DNA of 47,229 nt from an uncultured Bacteroidales bacterium (GTDB taxonomy: Bacteria; Bacteroidota; Bacteroidia; Bacteroidales; UBA932), in NCBI GenBank assembly GCA_945874155.1, contig CAMCFO010000021.1:1-47229 (forward strand), read 5' to 3'. Made by a program: the position numbers and the translations under genes. The notes beneath the pieces were generated by a model that saw only the letters and a program-made list of their open reading frames with translations, was not told the origin of the DNA and did no database searches. How positions within the stretch are numbered: the stretch's first letter is position 1; every line of letters begins with the position of its first letter. Shown piece after piece: positions 1 to 8,537 of this stretch.

Positions 1-109
1 ATCTAATGCTTCATTCTGCAAAGCTATCAAAATTAGTCCGTTTTCCGAACACTTGGACAGAAAATTATTGAATACCCTGCAAAACGAATCCTATTACGCC
101 GAAATTTAT

Positions 110-117
110 TAAATTTG
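110..117 (+). promoter_or_regulatory. Putative -7 promoter element of trxB
   Basis: TAAATTTG matches the Bacteroidota TAnnTTTG -7 element and lies 28 nt before the trxB start codon. No convincing -33 TTTG is seen 19-20 bp upstream, so the call rests on the -7 box alone. The first 100 bases of the window hold no gene; a reverse-strand TAGCTTTG at 19-26 could be the start of a divergent transcript leaving the window. Confidence 0.35.
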
Positions 118-145
118 CAGGTTTGAATTTTATAAATGGACAAAT

Positions 146-1072
146 ATGGCGACAAAAGTTGACTGTCTGATTATCGGTGGCGGACCTGCGGGATACACCG
201 CTGCCATCTATGCTGCCAGAGCAAATATGGCACCTATCCTGTTCGAAGGCATACAGCCTGGCGGCCAGCTCACAACAACCACTGAAATAGAAAATTTCCC
301 CGGCTTTCCTCAGGGTATAGACGGCAACCAGCTTATGGCATCGATGCGGGAGCAGGCTGTGCGTGTGGGGGCAGACGTGCGCAATGGGGCTGTGACGGCA
401 GTGGACCTTTCCGCGAGGCCGTTCAAGCTTACCGTTGACTCTTCGGATGAGTACCTGGCCCGCACCGTCATCATAGCCACAGGTGCTTCAGCAAAGTATC
501 TGGGCCTGCCTTCGGAAGATAAGTACCGCGGAGCCGGAGTTTCTGCCTGTGCCACCTGTGACGGCTTCTTCTACCGCAAGAAGACAGTTGCAGTGGTCGG
601 GGGAGGTGATACGGCCTGCGAGGAAGCCAGCTATCTCGCAGGGCTCTGCAGCAAGGTATATATGATAGTGCGCCGCGATGTGCTCAGGGCCTCCGAGGCT
701 ATGCAGAAGAGGGTCCTGGAAACCCAGAATATCGAAGTTCTTTGGAATTGCAGCACTGAGGAAGTGCTGGGTGACGGTTTCGGAGTGACCGGAGTACGTC
801 TCAGACGCAAGGATGGGGAAGTTTTCGAGCTTGCTCTGGACGGCTTTTTCCTGGCCATAGGACATCACCCCAACTCCGAGCTTTTCAGGGAATGGGTTAA
901 TGTCGATGCCCAAGGCTATATAATCACTGATGGAAAATCTTCCCGGACCAATGTTGAAGGCGTATTTGCAGCAGGAGACGTGCAGGATCCCGTTTACCGT
1001 CAGGCTGTGAATGCCGCAGCATCCGGTTGCCGTGCAGCCCTCGATGCTGAAAAGTACCTCAAATCCCTCTAA
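146..1072 (+). CDS. trxB: Thioredoxin-disulfide reductase
   Basis: Cytosolic FAD enzyme that uses NADPH to reduce thioredoxin. The 308-residue length is normal for the low-molecular-weight bacterial family. The N-terminal FAD dinucleotide fold carries GGGPAGYTAA (residues 11-20), the redox pair is CATC (Cys135 and Cys138), the NADPH-binding fold has GGGDTA (152-157), and the C-terminal FAD motif reads AAGDVQDPVYRQ. Everything expected for catalysis is present. The ATG start leaves no long leader. It is followed after 11 nt by the bamD-like gene on the same strand, so the two may be co-transcribed. The family assignment is secure. Confidence 0.96.
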   Translation: MATKVDCLIIGGGPAGYTAAIYAARANMAPILFEGIQPGGQLTTTTEIENFPGFPQGIDGNQLMASMREQAVRVGADVRNGAVTAVDLSARPFKLTVDSSDEYLARTVIIATGASAKYLGLPSEDKYRGAGVSACATCDGFFYRKKTVAVVGGGDTACEEASYLAGLCSKVYMIVRRDVLRASEAMQKRVLETQNIEVLWNCSTEEVLGDGFGVTGVRLRRKDGEVFELALDGFFLAIGHHPNSELFREWVNVDAQGYIITDGKSSRTNVEGVFAAGDVQDPVYRQAVNAAASGCRAALDAEKYLKSL

Positions 1073-1083
1073 TCCACCTGAAG

Positions 1084-1893
1084 ATGAAATCTATTTTCAA
1101 ACTGATGCTTACAGCGGCGATTGCTCTGGTGTTCATACCTTCCTGCAAGTCTCAATACGAACTCCTGCTCAACGGAAGCGATGTGGACGCAAAATACAAG
1201 GCCGCCTTCGATTATTTCAACCTTAAGAAATACAACAAGTCCACCGCCCTTTTCGAGTCCCTTTCAATGCTCACGGAAGGTACTGACAGGGATGATACTG
1301 TGCGCTATTATTGCGGATTGAGCAACTATATGCAGAAGGATTACTACACTGCCGAGACCCATTTCGAGCGCTTCATTGAGGTGTATCCGCGCAGCCCTTT
1401 CGCCTCAGATGCCCGTTTCCTGCGCATCGACTGCCTCTACCGCAACACTCTGCGCTATGAACTGGACCAGTCGCCCACCCACGTTGCCCTGAATGCGATG
1501 AACGAGTATATGAGGGAGGAGCCGGACAATACCCATGCGGAAGAAGTCCGGACAATGATGGATGATTTGAACGACAGGCTGGATCGCAAGGCCTATGAAG
1601 GCGCAAAGCTCTATTACAAGATGGAGGATTACCTTGCTTCCAGAGTCGCACTCAAGAATGTGCTCAAGGACGATGCAGACAACATCTATCGTGAGGATAT
1701 ACTCTATTACATTGCTATGTCCTCGTACAAATATGCGGAATTGAGTGTGGCCTCAAAACAGAAGGAGCGCTATCTCGTGTTCGTGGACGACTATCTCAAT
1801 TTCATAGGTGAATATCCTGATTCCAAATATGTGGATGCTCTTGCCTCTCCTTACGCAAAGACCCAGAAATATCTCGAAAAGAGAGGATTTTGA
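1084..1893 (+). CDS. bamD: BamD/YfiO-like outer membrane assembly lipoprotein
   Basis: A 269-residue exported lipoprotein. The N-terminus is basic and hydrophobic and ends in FIPSC with Cys21 as the likely lipidated residue; the lipobox is somewhat degenerate (Pro at -2). The rest is alpha-helical with TPR-like repeats, for example the segment around residues 45-110 containing AAFDYFNLKKY and TAETHFERFIEVYPRSPFA, which is the BamD signature arrangement. In the family it is the essential TPR lipoprotein of the BAM complex; bamA lies 11 kb downstream in the same window. It sits between trxB and rpoZ in a same-strand run. Confidence 0.85.
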   Translation: MKSIFKLMLTAAIALVFIPSCKSQYELLLNGSDVDAKYKAAFDYFNLKKYNKSTALFESLSMLTEGTDRDDTVRYYCGLSNYMQKDYYTAETHFERFIEVYPRSPFASDARFLRIDCLYRNTLRYELDQSPTHVALNAMNEYMREEPDNTHAEEVRTMMDDLNDRLDRKAYEGAKLYYKMEDYLASRVALKNVLKDDADNIYREDILYYIAMSSYKYAELSVASKQKERYLVFVDDYLNFIGEYPDSKYVDALASPYAKTQKYLEKRGF

Positions 1894-1977
1894 CAGAAAT
1901 TGTGCAACGGAATGGAAAATTTTTGAAACCACGTCCCGGAGCTTGCGTATATAATAGTAGAAAAAATTAAACACAAA

Positions 1978-2298
1978 ATGGCAACCAAGAAAATACCTTT
2001 GAACACTGTCACGAGAGATTTGTGTGACCTTGCAGCTCCGACAGGCAATATTTACGAAACCGTAGTAATCCTGTCCAAGAGAGCAAACCAGATTGCAACT
2101 GCAGAAAAGAAAGAACTTACAAAGAAACTCGAAGATTTCAAGAACGAAAGGGATACGATGGAGGAGGTTTTCGAAAATCGTGAACAGATTGAAATCTCAA
2201 AATATTACGAAAGACAGCCAAAGCCTACCCTCGTGGCAATCTCCGAATTCGAGAACGGCGAGCTTTCATACCGACTGGCTCATCAGGACGAGGAATAA
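1978..2298 (+). CDS. rpoZ: RNA polymerase omega subunit (RpoZ/Rpb6-like)
   Basis: A small 106-residue protein with the omega/Rpb6 core around GNIYETVVILSKRANQI (residues 23-39), where the conserved arginine-alanine pair contacts the beta-prime subunit. The C-terminal half is charged and helical, as in Bacteroidota omegas, which are often annotated only as hypothetical. Omega helps fold and stabilise RNA polymerase. The 84-nt gap from the bamD-like gene is AT-rich and may hold a separate promoter (TATATAATAG just before the start), but no clean TAnnTTTG element is present. Position next to a BamD gene is usual in this order, from general knowledge. Confidence 0.8.
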   Translation: MATKKIPLNTVTRDLCDLAAPTGNIYETVVILSKRANQIATAEKKELTKKLEDFKNERDTMEEVFENREQIEISKYYERQPKPTLVAISEFENGELSYRLAHQDEE

Positions 2299-2322
2299 GG
2301 CGTTGTGGGGCAATGAACTGCG

Positions 2323-3993
2323 ATGCTTAAGCGACTTGAGATACATAATTATATTCTGATAGACTCTCTGGAGATAGATTTCCCGGAGGGTCTTGTCATC
2401 ATTTCCGGACAGACAGGAGCCGGCAAATCCATACTCCTCGGAGCTTTGGGACTGCTCGCCGGTGTGAAGGCAGATGCTTCCGTGATTTCAGAAGGAGCCC
2501 AAAACTGCACCGTGGAGGCTGTTTTCTGCGGTGTGAGCGAGTCCGTCAGGGAAATGCTCGAGGACTCCGGGGCTGAATGGAACGACGGAGAGCTCATCAT
2601 ACGCAGGGTCGTGGCCCCGTCGGGCAGGTCCAGGACTTTCATCAACGACTGTCCCGTACCTGTTCAGTTGTTGTCTTCAGTTTCCTCATCGCTTTTCGAC
2701 ATTCATTCCCAGCGTGCCACCATGGATTTGCTGGACCCGTTCCGCCAGTTGGACCTTTTGGACCGCTTCGCCGGTAATCTGGATTTGCGGGAAAGCTATA
2801 CGGCATCCCACTCCAGGCTGCAGAACCTTAAGGAACGCAGTGCCGCTCTTCGCGAGCAACTCGCCCGGCTCAACCGGGAAAAGGAGTACAATCAGGCTCA
2901 GTTCCGTCAGCTCGAGTCCGCTGCCGTCAAGGAGGGGGAGTTGGAGGAACTCGACGCTGAGCAGAAGCAACTGGCCAATGCGGAAGACATTCAGACAGGA
3001 CTGTGCGGTATTCTGGAGGCCCTGAACCCATCAGACGGAGAAAGGACCTCGGCAGATTCCTCCCTCAAGGATGCTGTCAGAGTGCTCAACAAACTTTCGG
3101 CCTATATCCCTTCAGCAACTGAGCTTTCTTCCAGACTTGAATCCTTGAGGCTGGAGCTGGAGGATGTGCTCGGCGAAATCGAGTCAATAGTTTCCTCCGT
3201 GGACTCATCGCCCGACAGGCTTGCTCGTGTAGAGGAACGTATGTCCTTGATTTACAGTTTGTATCAAAAATTCTCCTGTAGCACGGAAGCTGAACTGACA
3301 GCTCTTATGGAAGATTACAGGAGCCGTCTTGTGAACACGGGGCTCATAGAGGAGGAACTTGCTTCTGTGGAAGAGCAGATCAAGAAGGAAACCTCGCTCC
3401 ACGACAATCTGGCCGCTCGTCTTTCAGAGGCAAGAAAGAAAGCCTCCGGGAATTTCTCGGAGCAGGTTCAGGAAATGATAAGGGGTCTGGAACTCCAGCA
3501 GGCGGTATTCTCCGTGGACATCACCCCGGCAGCGTCTGCGGGAAGATACGGAAAGGACAATGTGGTCTTTCTGTTCAGCTCCACGGGACGCAATCCGGTG
3601 CCTGTGGCCAAGTGTGCATCCGGAGGAGAAATGTCACGTATAATGCTGTGTCTTAAAGCTTTGATGGCGAGGTTCGTGTCTATGCCGACCTTGATTTTCG
3701 ACGAAATAGACACGGGTGTCTCAGGCAGTGTCGCAGACAAGATGGGCTCTATGATTTGTGAGATGGGCAAGGATATGCAGGTCTTTGCAATAACTCATCT
3801 GCCTCAGGTGGCGGCCAAGGGCAATGCGCATTATCTCGTGGCCAAGGCCATTCAGGACAATGGGCGCACAAGTTCTTCCATCAGCAAACTTTCCGAACAG
3901 GAGAGGGTTATGGAAATAGCCCGTATGCTCAGCGGGTCCACCGTTACGGAGGCGGCAGTGGCCAATGCCGTATCACTTCTCCAAGCAAAGTGA
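2323..3993 (+). CDS. recN: DNA repair protein RecN
   Basis: SMC-like ATPase acting in double-strand-break repair. The 556-residue length is normal. The Walker A motif is GQTGAGKS at residues 29-36, where most RecN have GETGAGKS. A central coiled-coil region rich in Glu/Lys/Leu spans about residues 155-380. The ABC signature CASGGEMSRIM and Walker B TLIFDEIDTGVSG follow in the C-terminal half, then the AITHLPQVAA switch. It starts 24 nt after rpoZ. Its last codons lie inside an imperfect 33-34 bp tandem repeat that continues past the stop codon. Confidence 0.95.
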   Translation: MLKRLEIHNYILIDSLEIDFPEGLVIISGQTGAGKSILLGALGLLAGVKADASVISEGAQNCTVEAVFCGVSESVREMLEDSGAEWNDGELIIRRVVAPSGRSRTFINDCPVPVQLLSSVSSSLFDIHSQRATMDLLDPFRQLDLLDRFAGNLDLRESYTASHSRLQNLKERSAALREQLARLNREKEYNQAQFRQLESAAVKEGELEELDAEQKQLANAEDIQTGLCGILEALNPSDGERTSADSSLKDAVRVLNKLSAYIPSATELSSRLESLRLELEDVLGEIESIVSSVDSSPDRLARVEERMSLIYSLYQKFSCSTEAELTALMEDYRSRLVNTGLIEEELASVEEQIKKETSLHDNLAARLSEARKKASGNFSEQVQEMIRGLELQQAVFSVDITPAASAGRYGKDNVVFLFSSTGRNPVPVAKCASGGEMSRIMLCLKALMARFVSMPTLIFDEIDTGVSGSVADKMGSMICEMGKDMQVFAITHLPQVAAKGNAHYLVAKAIQDNGRTSSSISKLSEQERVMEIARMLSGSTVTEAAVANAVSLLQAK

Positions 3994-4033
3994 CGGGACT
4001 GCCGTATCATTCTCGAAGTAAAGTGAAGGGACT
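3967..4033. repeat. Imperfect tandem duplication over the recN stop codon
   Basis: Two adjacent copies, 3967-4000 and 4001-4033, both begin GCCGTATCA and end GGGACT, differing by a few substitutions and one indel. The first copy encodes the last recN residues and its stop codon; the second is non-coding and abuts the stop of the converging LysM gene at 4035. It looks like a local slippage or duplication event in the 3' end of recN. Confidence 0.8.
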
Positions 4034-4034
4034 C

Positions 4035-5687
4035 TTATTTTACCCTTTCTATTTTGAATCCAGGGCGGTAAACTATGCGCTTCACGCCTCCGTTGTTTCG
4101 GCTGCCGTCCTTGAACTCGAAGCTCATCTGTAGCAAATCCTCCTTGTTGTGATTTGCAAACCAGCAAGTTATATCATATCCCTGGAAGCTGAACTGGGTT
4201 GGTTCAGTATTCATCAGGGCTCTGTAGGCCTTCACGAAATCGATTACCTGAGGGCTGTCGTAGTCTATCCAGTAGGCGAGGCTCACGTGCAGATTGTTGT
4301 CGTGCAGGCTGGATGCTTCGATGTCGTAGCCCCTCACTTTGGAAGGGCAGTAAATCTCCAGACGGTTGTTCTCGTGTGATAGAAGGTTGATGTTCCTCAC
4401 CACATCGTTCACAAAGGCCTCGCTCTCGGAGGCTATCAAAAAACGGGTCACCCGTCCGTCCGGTTTCCAGACTATGCTTTTCTTCCCGTCGCTGCCAACC
4501 ACCATTTCGCGGTCGGGACATACTGTCTCCCTGAATTTCTCGATAATATCACGGCCCTCCAGTATGCTGTAGCTCAAAGTCTTATACTCGATGCCGCGAA
4601 GGTTGAGCAGTTCCACCATTTCTGCCGTTCCGCTCTCTTTTCTGGCTGTCTTCTCCTTCACCAGCACTATCCTGTCACCTGGGGTATGTTCTTCAATTAT
4701 CCATTGTATGAGGTCGTTGTATTGGGCGGTATGGGTTGTGGGTGCCTGAATCAGGTTTTCGTACCTGGATGTAAGTGCGGACGCTCTCGGGTCCAGAGGA
4801 GAGATAACGGTAACGTCCCCGGCCATTTCGCAGGTCCTCGAGATGTCTTCAGGGGAGATGGGGCCGATGATGAAGTCGCACTTTTTCAGTTCAAGGGGAT
4901 TGACTGAATCGGATGAATCGGATGAATCGAAAACCTTAAGATTTATGTTGATGCCTTCGCTGCTCAGTTTCTTCACTGCCATCAGCACTCCAGAATAGAA
5001 ATCCAGTGCAGAAGTGCTCGGGCTTGCGCTTTTTGCCTTGAAAGGGAGTACCAGAGCGATGTCCAGATGTTTTTTCCTGAACATAATCGGAAATCTTTCC
5101 TCAGTTTCTTCCGCAGGGCTGAGGCTTTCCTCCGCTTTGTCCTTCACCACAGGTGCAGGTGCATCCACTGTTTCAACTTCCTCCGGTATGACCAGCACAT
5201 CCCTGGCCTTGATTTTCCCGTCTGAAATGCCGTTTGCCCTTGCCAGACTTTCCGGACTCACTCCGAACTTCTCTGCAATGCCTTCCAGAGTGTCGAACCA
5301 GCGGACTACATAGGTCCTTTTCCCGGGTTCCGTCTCCCTTTTGTTCTCATTTTTCTTGGTGACAACTGCAACGGCCGTGTTCTCTTCCCTCACTTCGGGT
5401 GCAGCAGCCGTGGCAGGAATGAGAATGATGGAATTCTTTCTCAGACCGCCTTCATCAATTGACGGGTTTGCAGCTTTGATCTCGGCAATGCTCACGCCAT
5501 AGGCCTTGCTTATGGAATATAGGGTCTGTTTCTCCAGCACCACGTGGGAATAGAAAATTTTCCCGTTCACCTTTACCTTCTCCCTCGAAACCGTCACGGG
5601 TGTGGGAGTGTAGGATTGAGCATACGAAGCCGTCCCGGCCAGACACAGGCTCAGGGCCAAACCATATATGATTTTGCGTATCTGCAT
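4035..5687 (-). CDS. Secreted LysM protein with periplasmic-binding-like domain
   Basis: A 550-residue exported protein. Residues 1-23 form a signal peptide ending near SYAQ. Two LysM domains follow at about 47-91 and 125-168, which bind peptidoglycan glycan strands. From about residue 205 a fold resembling type-1 periplasmic binding proteins (LDIALVLPFKAK, then DFIIGPISPED) runs to the end. The C-terminal part resembles substrate-binding proteins by descent, but no transporter gene is nearby, so a wall-associated sensing or scaffolding role is more likely (inference). The start lies 2 nt after the stop of the upstream glycosyltransferase, so it is probably the last gene of a three-gene operon. 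A 9-bp microrepeat encodes SDSSDSSDS at 4905-4930. Confidence 0.8.
   Translation of the reverse strand: MQIRKIIYGLALSLCLAGTASYAQSYTPTPVTVSREKVKVNGKIFYSHVVLEKQTLYSISKAYGVSIAEIKAANPSIDEGGLRKNSIILIPATAAAPEVREENTAVAVVTKKNENKRETEPGKRTYVVRWFDTLEGIAEKFGVSPESLARANGISDGKIKARDVLVIPEEVETVDAPAPVVKDKAEESLSPAEETEERFPIMFRKKHLDIALVLPFKAKSASPSTSALDFYSGVLMAVKKLSSEGININLKVFDSSDSSDSVNPLELKKCDFIIGPISPEDISRTCEMAGDVTVISPLDPRASALTSRYENLIQAPTTHTAQYNDLIQWIIEEHTPGDRIVLVKEKTARKESGTAEMVELLNLRGIEYKTLSYSILEGRDIIEKFRETVCPDREMVVGSDGKKSIVWKPDGRVTRFLIASESEAFVNDVVRNINLLSHENNRLEIYCPSKVRGYDIEASSLHDNNLHVSLAYWIDYDSPQVIDFVKAYRALMNTEPTQFSFQGYDITCWFANHNKEDLLQMSFEFKDGSRNNGGVKRIVYRPGFKIERVK
4905..4930. repeat. 9-bp microrepeat in the LysM gene
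   Basis: TGAATCGGA occurs twice perfectly and a third time nearly complete. On the coding (minus) strand it encodes an Ser-Asp-Ser run within the binding-protein domain. In-frame slippage would change length by three residues without breaking the frame. Confidence 0.85.
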
Positions 5688-5689
5688 TC

Positions 5690-6823
5690 TTAGTTCTTGT
5701 TAAGTGATTCAATGAAAGAGACCAGTTGCTTTGCGAAGTTGTTCCACGAAAGTCTTTCTTTCTCTTTTCTTATGGCGGCTATGCAGTTCTCCTTCACCGA
5801 TGTTTGGGAAAAATAGTGCTCTATGGCCGCTGCAATGGCCTGTGGACTGCACTGCTCCGACACGATTCCCGTGCCTCTGTCGCCGATTGTCTCCTTTAAT
5901 CCTCCCACATCTGTCACTATCATAGGCACTTCGAAGTGGTAGGAGACAGCGCTGATTCCGCTTTGGGTTGCTGAACGGTATGGCAGAACGGTCACATCGG
6001 CTGCTGAGAACCAGAGAGGCACTTCCTCATCGGAAATGTAGTCCAGTTTCTTGAGTATCCGCAGGTCCGAATCCGGAATTTCGTCAATAAGCTGCCGGTA
6101 TTTGTCAAAACTTCCATATGGCTCCCCGGCGATGGTAAGATGGTATTCCGGCCCCAGAAGTTTGAATGCCTCAAGCAGGATATCAAGTCCCTTGTATTCG
6201 CGTATCAGTCCGAAAAACAGGATGTTGCGCTTGTCGGTCGGAATGCCGAGTCTCCGGCAGGCTTCATCCCTGTCCATTTTTTGTCCGAAATGGTCATAAA
6301 GAGGATGCTCTATGATGCAGTGAGGCTTGTTCCATCCCAATTCAAGCAGGTCTTGAGCAACCGCACCGCAGAGTGTGACGGCTCCGTCCAGGCCGGACAG
6401 GAAGTATTTGGTGAGTGGAGTGTCAAAAAAACGTTGCTCGTGGGGGACAACATTGTCCAAAATGCCCACCACCTTACAATTTTTGCGCAGGTGCCGGCAC
6501 ACATAGCCCAGGGAAGGCCCAAACCAGGACATCCAGTAGCGCACAAGCAATACGTCCGGCCCCCATTCACGTATTTTTTCGGCGGCACGGACGTATGTTA
6601 TCGGATTTGCCGTGTCCAGAACTGCCTCACTCGGAATCTTCTCCGCGGTGTCTTCCTCCGTGACATACTGTGTCTTGCCCGGGAAGAGCAGTTCAGGATA
6701 CTGTCTTGAAAAATTGAATGCCTTCACATCGTGCTGCTTCACCAGTTCCTTGTAAAGACAAGCATTGAACTGGGAAATTCCTCCCCTGAAGGGATAGAAG
6801 CAGGACAGAATGGCTATCTTCAA
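5690..6823 (-). CDS. GT4-family glycosyltransferase
   Basis: A 377-residue GT-B fold transferase. The N-terminal half begins with FYPFRGGISQF, the glycine-rich acceptor-side loop. The C-terminal nucleotide-sugar domain has NILFFGLIREYKGLDILLEA, then VLPYRSATQSGISAVSYHFEVP, the E-x7-E-like region, and GGLKETI typical of family GT4. Donor and acceptor cannot be read from the sequence. It lies 2 nt after the ompH-like gene and 2 nt before the LysM gene, so an envelope-glycan role is plausible by context. Confidence 0.85.
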   Translation of the reverse strand: MKIAILSCFYPFRGGISQFNACLYKELVKQHDVKAFNFSRQYPELLFPGKTQYVTEEDTAEKIPSEAVLDTANPITYVRAAEKIREWGPDVLLVRYWMSWFGPSLGYVCRHLRKNCKVVGILDNVVPHEQRFFDTPLTKYFLSGLDGAVTLCGAVAQDLLELGWNKPHCIIEHPLYDHFGQKMDRDEACRRLGIPTDKRNILFFGLIREYKGLDILLEAFKLLGPEYHLTIAGEPYGSFDKYRQLIDEIPDSDLRILKKLDYISDEEVPLWFSAADVTVLPYRSATQSGISAVSYHFEVPMIVTDVGGLKETIGDRGTGIVSEQCSPQAIAAAIEHYFSQTSVKENCIAAIRKEKERLSWNNFAKQLVSFIESLNKN

Positions 6824-6825
6824 AA

Positions 6826-7440
6826 TTATTTCTGGCTTTTGGTTGCGATGTACTCCTCGTTGAGTCCTGCGATGACTGCATCGGTGATGTCGAGGGTGGT
6901 GTCGGCGGTGATGACCGGAGCGCCTCCCTGGTTGGTGAGAATCATTGCATAGCCCATATCCTCGTTGTATTTGTCGAGCCAGGTCTTGATTGCGTCAGCA
7001 AGCTGGTTCATCATCACAATCTGCTCTTCCTGAATCTCAGCCTGCTTCTGCTGAGCATAAGCGTTGAAGTCTTCCTGAGCCTTCTGGAGTTTCTGGCCGT
7101 TGACCTCTGCAACAGATCTGGTCATAAGACCCTTGTTCATCTTGTCCTGATAGTCGGCAATGTCCTTCTCAAGTTTCTTGCCCCTGCGGTTGATTTCAGC
7201 CTGAATGTTCTGGACCTTGGTCTCAACTACAGACCTCTTGTCGTTGGCCATATCATATTCCTGAAGAATCCTGTCCAATTCCACATAGACGATTTCTCCG
7301 GCGTGGGCCTCTCTCTCCTCGGCAGTTGCCTTTGGTGTTTCGGCAGCTTTTCCGTTCTTGATTGAAATGATGCCGAATGAAACGGCAGCAGCAAGGGCAA
7401 TAACACTGATAATCAGAGTTATAATGTCGATTTTTTTCAT
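6826..7440 (-). CDS. Membrane-anchored OmpH/Skp-like protein
   Basis: 204 residues. An N-terminal hydrophobic helix (about 5-25, IITLIISVIALAAAVSFG) lacks a clear cleavage site, so it probably serves as an anchor. The rest is the OmpH/Skp pattern: a short beta segment (IVYVELDRILQEY), a long charged coiled coil from about 70 to 145, and a C-terminal beta segment (YAMILTNQGGAPVITADTTLDIT). Skp-family proteins chaperone unfolded outer-membrane proteins in the periplasm. It differs from the second family member at 15486-16061, which has a cleavable signal and follows bamA. It is first in a tight operon with the glycosyltransferase and LysM genes. Confidence 0.8.
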   Translation of the reverse strand: MKKIDIITLIISVIALAAAVSFGIISIKNGKAAETPKATAEEREAHAGEIVYVELDRILQEYDMANDKRSVVETKVQNIQAEINRRGKKLEKDIADYQDKMNKGLMTRSVAEVNGQKLQKAQEDFNAYAQQKQAEIQEEQIVMMNQLADAIKTWLDKYNEDMGYAMILTNQGGAPVITADTTLDITDAVIAGLNEEYIATKSQK

Positions 7441-7535
7441 TTGTAATTATTGTTAATTGTTATTGTTCAAACCCAAAACAAGCCTCCGATTACCTATGGA
7501 ACAATTCCGCAGCAACCGATATGGCCATAATTCTG

Positions 7536-7543
7536 CAAATATA
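7536..7543 (-). promoter_or_regulatory. Putative -7 element for the ompH-like operon
   Basis: TATATTTG on the minus strand, about 95 nt before the ompH-like start codon and followed by GCAG as in many Bacteroidota promoters. No strong -33 box was found. It sits in the 168-nt gap between pdxJ and the operon. Confidence 0.4.
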
Positions 7544-7608
7544 GGTATTTTTTCTCTATAAATTTGAGCGGATTATGCAACTTCATAAAGTTAACTGCGG
7601 GAAAAGTC

Positions 7609-8322
7609 TTATCTGAGGCAGTCCAGATAGGTGCGTATGGTTTTTTCCAGGCCCCAATAGAGGGCATCGCAGATGATTGCGTGGCCAATTGAGACTTCGT
7701 CGGTCCAGGGGATTTGCTGAACGAACCAGCGCAGGTTTTCGGAGTCGAGGTCGTGACCGGCGTTGAGGCCGAGCTTGCATTCGCGGGCTGCAACGGCTGC
7801 TTCGTAGTAGGGCTTAATGGCTTTTTCGGGTGAAAGAACATAGTCTTCGGCATATCCTGCCGTGTAGAGTTCCACCCTGTCGCAACCGCAAAGTGCCGCT
7901 CCTTCGACCATCTTGGGATTAGGGTCCACGAAAATGGAAGTCCTTATGCCCAGTCTCTTGAACTCGGCGCAGATTTCAGTAAGGAAAGACCTGTGCTCCA
8001 ATGTGTTCCATCCAGCATTGGAGGTCAGGGCATCCGGGGCGTCCGGTACGAGTGTAACCTGTGCAGGCCGCACTTCCTCCACCAGCGAGATGAAACTCGG
8101 GATGGGATTGCCCTCGATGTTCAGTTCTGTCTTTATCAAAGGCTTTATAGCCCTCACATCGGCGTATCTTATATGTCTTTCGTCAGGTCTTGGGTGTACC
8201 GTAATGCCTTCTGCTCCAAAGGCTTCGCAATCCAGGGCAGCCTTCAGCACATCCGGTCTGTTTCCCCCGCGGGCATTGCGCAAAGTGGCGATTTTGTTGA
8301 TGTTGACACTTAATCTTGTCAT
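7609..8322 (-). CDS. pdxJ: Pyridoxine 5'-phosphate synthase
   Basis: Condenses 1-deoxy-xylulose 5-phosphate with 3-amino-1-hydroxyacetone phosphate, the last ring-forming step of de novo vitamin B6 synthesis. The 237-residue TIM barrel shows the family blocks in order: [15 protein letters not shown] at the N-terminus, [10 protein letters not shown] (42-51), [39 protein letters not shown] and [15 protein letters not shown]. The start was set at the ATG at 8322 because AAAGGAGA lies 7 nt upstream and the protein then begins [10 protein letters not shown]; an in-frame TTG at 8340 lies beyond that ribosome site. It is divergent from nadK, with the restriction-modification block inserted between them. 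Confidence 0.95.
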   Translation of the reverse strand: MTRLSVNINKIATLRNARGGNRPDVLKAALDCEAFGAEGITVHPRPDERHIRYADVRAIKPLIKTELNIEGNPIPSFISLVEEVRPAQVTLVPDAPDALTSNAGWNTLEHRSFLTEICAEFKRLGIRTSIFVDPNPKMVEGAALCGCDRVELYTAGYAEDYVLSPEKAIKPYYEAAVAARECKLGLNAGHDLDSENLRWFVQQIPWTDEVSIGHAIICDALYWGLEKTIRTYLDCLR

Positions 8323-8329
8323 AATGATA

Positions 8330-8337
8330 TCTCCTTT
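8330..8337 (-). promoter_or_regulatory. Ribosome binding site that fixes the pdxJ start
   Basis: AAAGGAGA on the minus strand, 7 nt before the ATG at 8322. It excludes the longer TTG-initiated reading. Confidence 0.75.
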
Positions 8338-8344
8338 CAAGCTG

Positions 8345-8352
8345 CAAAAATA
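8345..8352 (-). promoter_or_regulatory. Putative -7 element for pdxJ
   Basis: TATTTTTG followed by CAG on the minus strand, about 22 nt before the pdxJ start codon. TTTCTG lies roughly at the -33 position. It would give a very short leader. Confidence 0.45.
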
Positions 8353-8490
8353 TGCATAATTGTCAGAAACTTGTCAACATTTCTAACTTTTAATGTTTCA
8401 TCAGTTGTTTTTCAGAGCACTCTTTAGTTCAAAATGGGTATGCTTTTCATTTTTCTCTAAAATTCATATTATTTCTTAATCAAAGTTGTG

Positions 8491-8498
8491 TAACTTTG
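8491..8498 (+). promoter_or_regulatory. Putative -7 element for the restriction-modification genes
   Basis: TAACTTTG about 40 nt before the first methyltransferase start, in AT-rich DNA. The -33 position is only loosely matched (TTATTTC). It faces away from the pdxJ promoter. Confidence 0.4.
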
Positions 8499-8537
8499 GA
8501 AGTCGGTTATTTGTGAAACATTTAGTTCTCTGTGGAG

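Noticed and set aside
4035..5687. ABC transporter substrate-binding protein
   Set aside because: The fold is similar but two LysM domains come first and no permease or ATPase gene is present.
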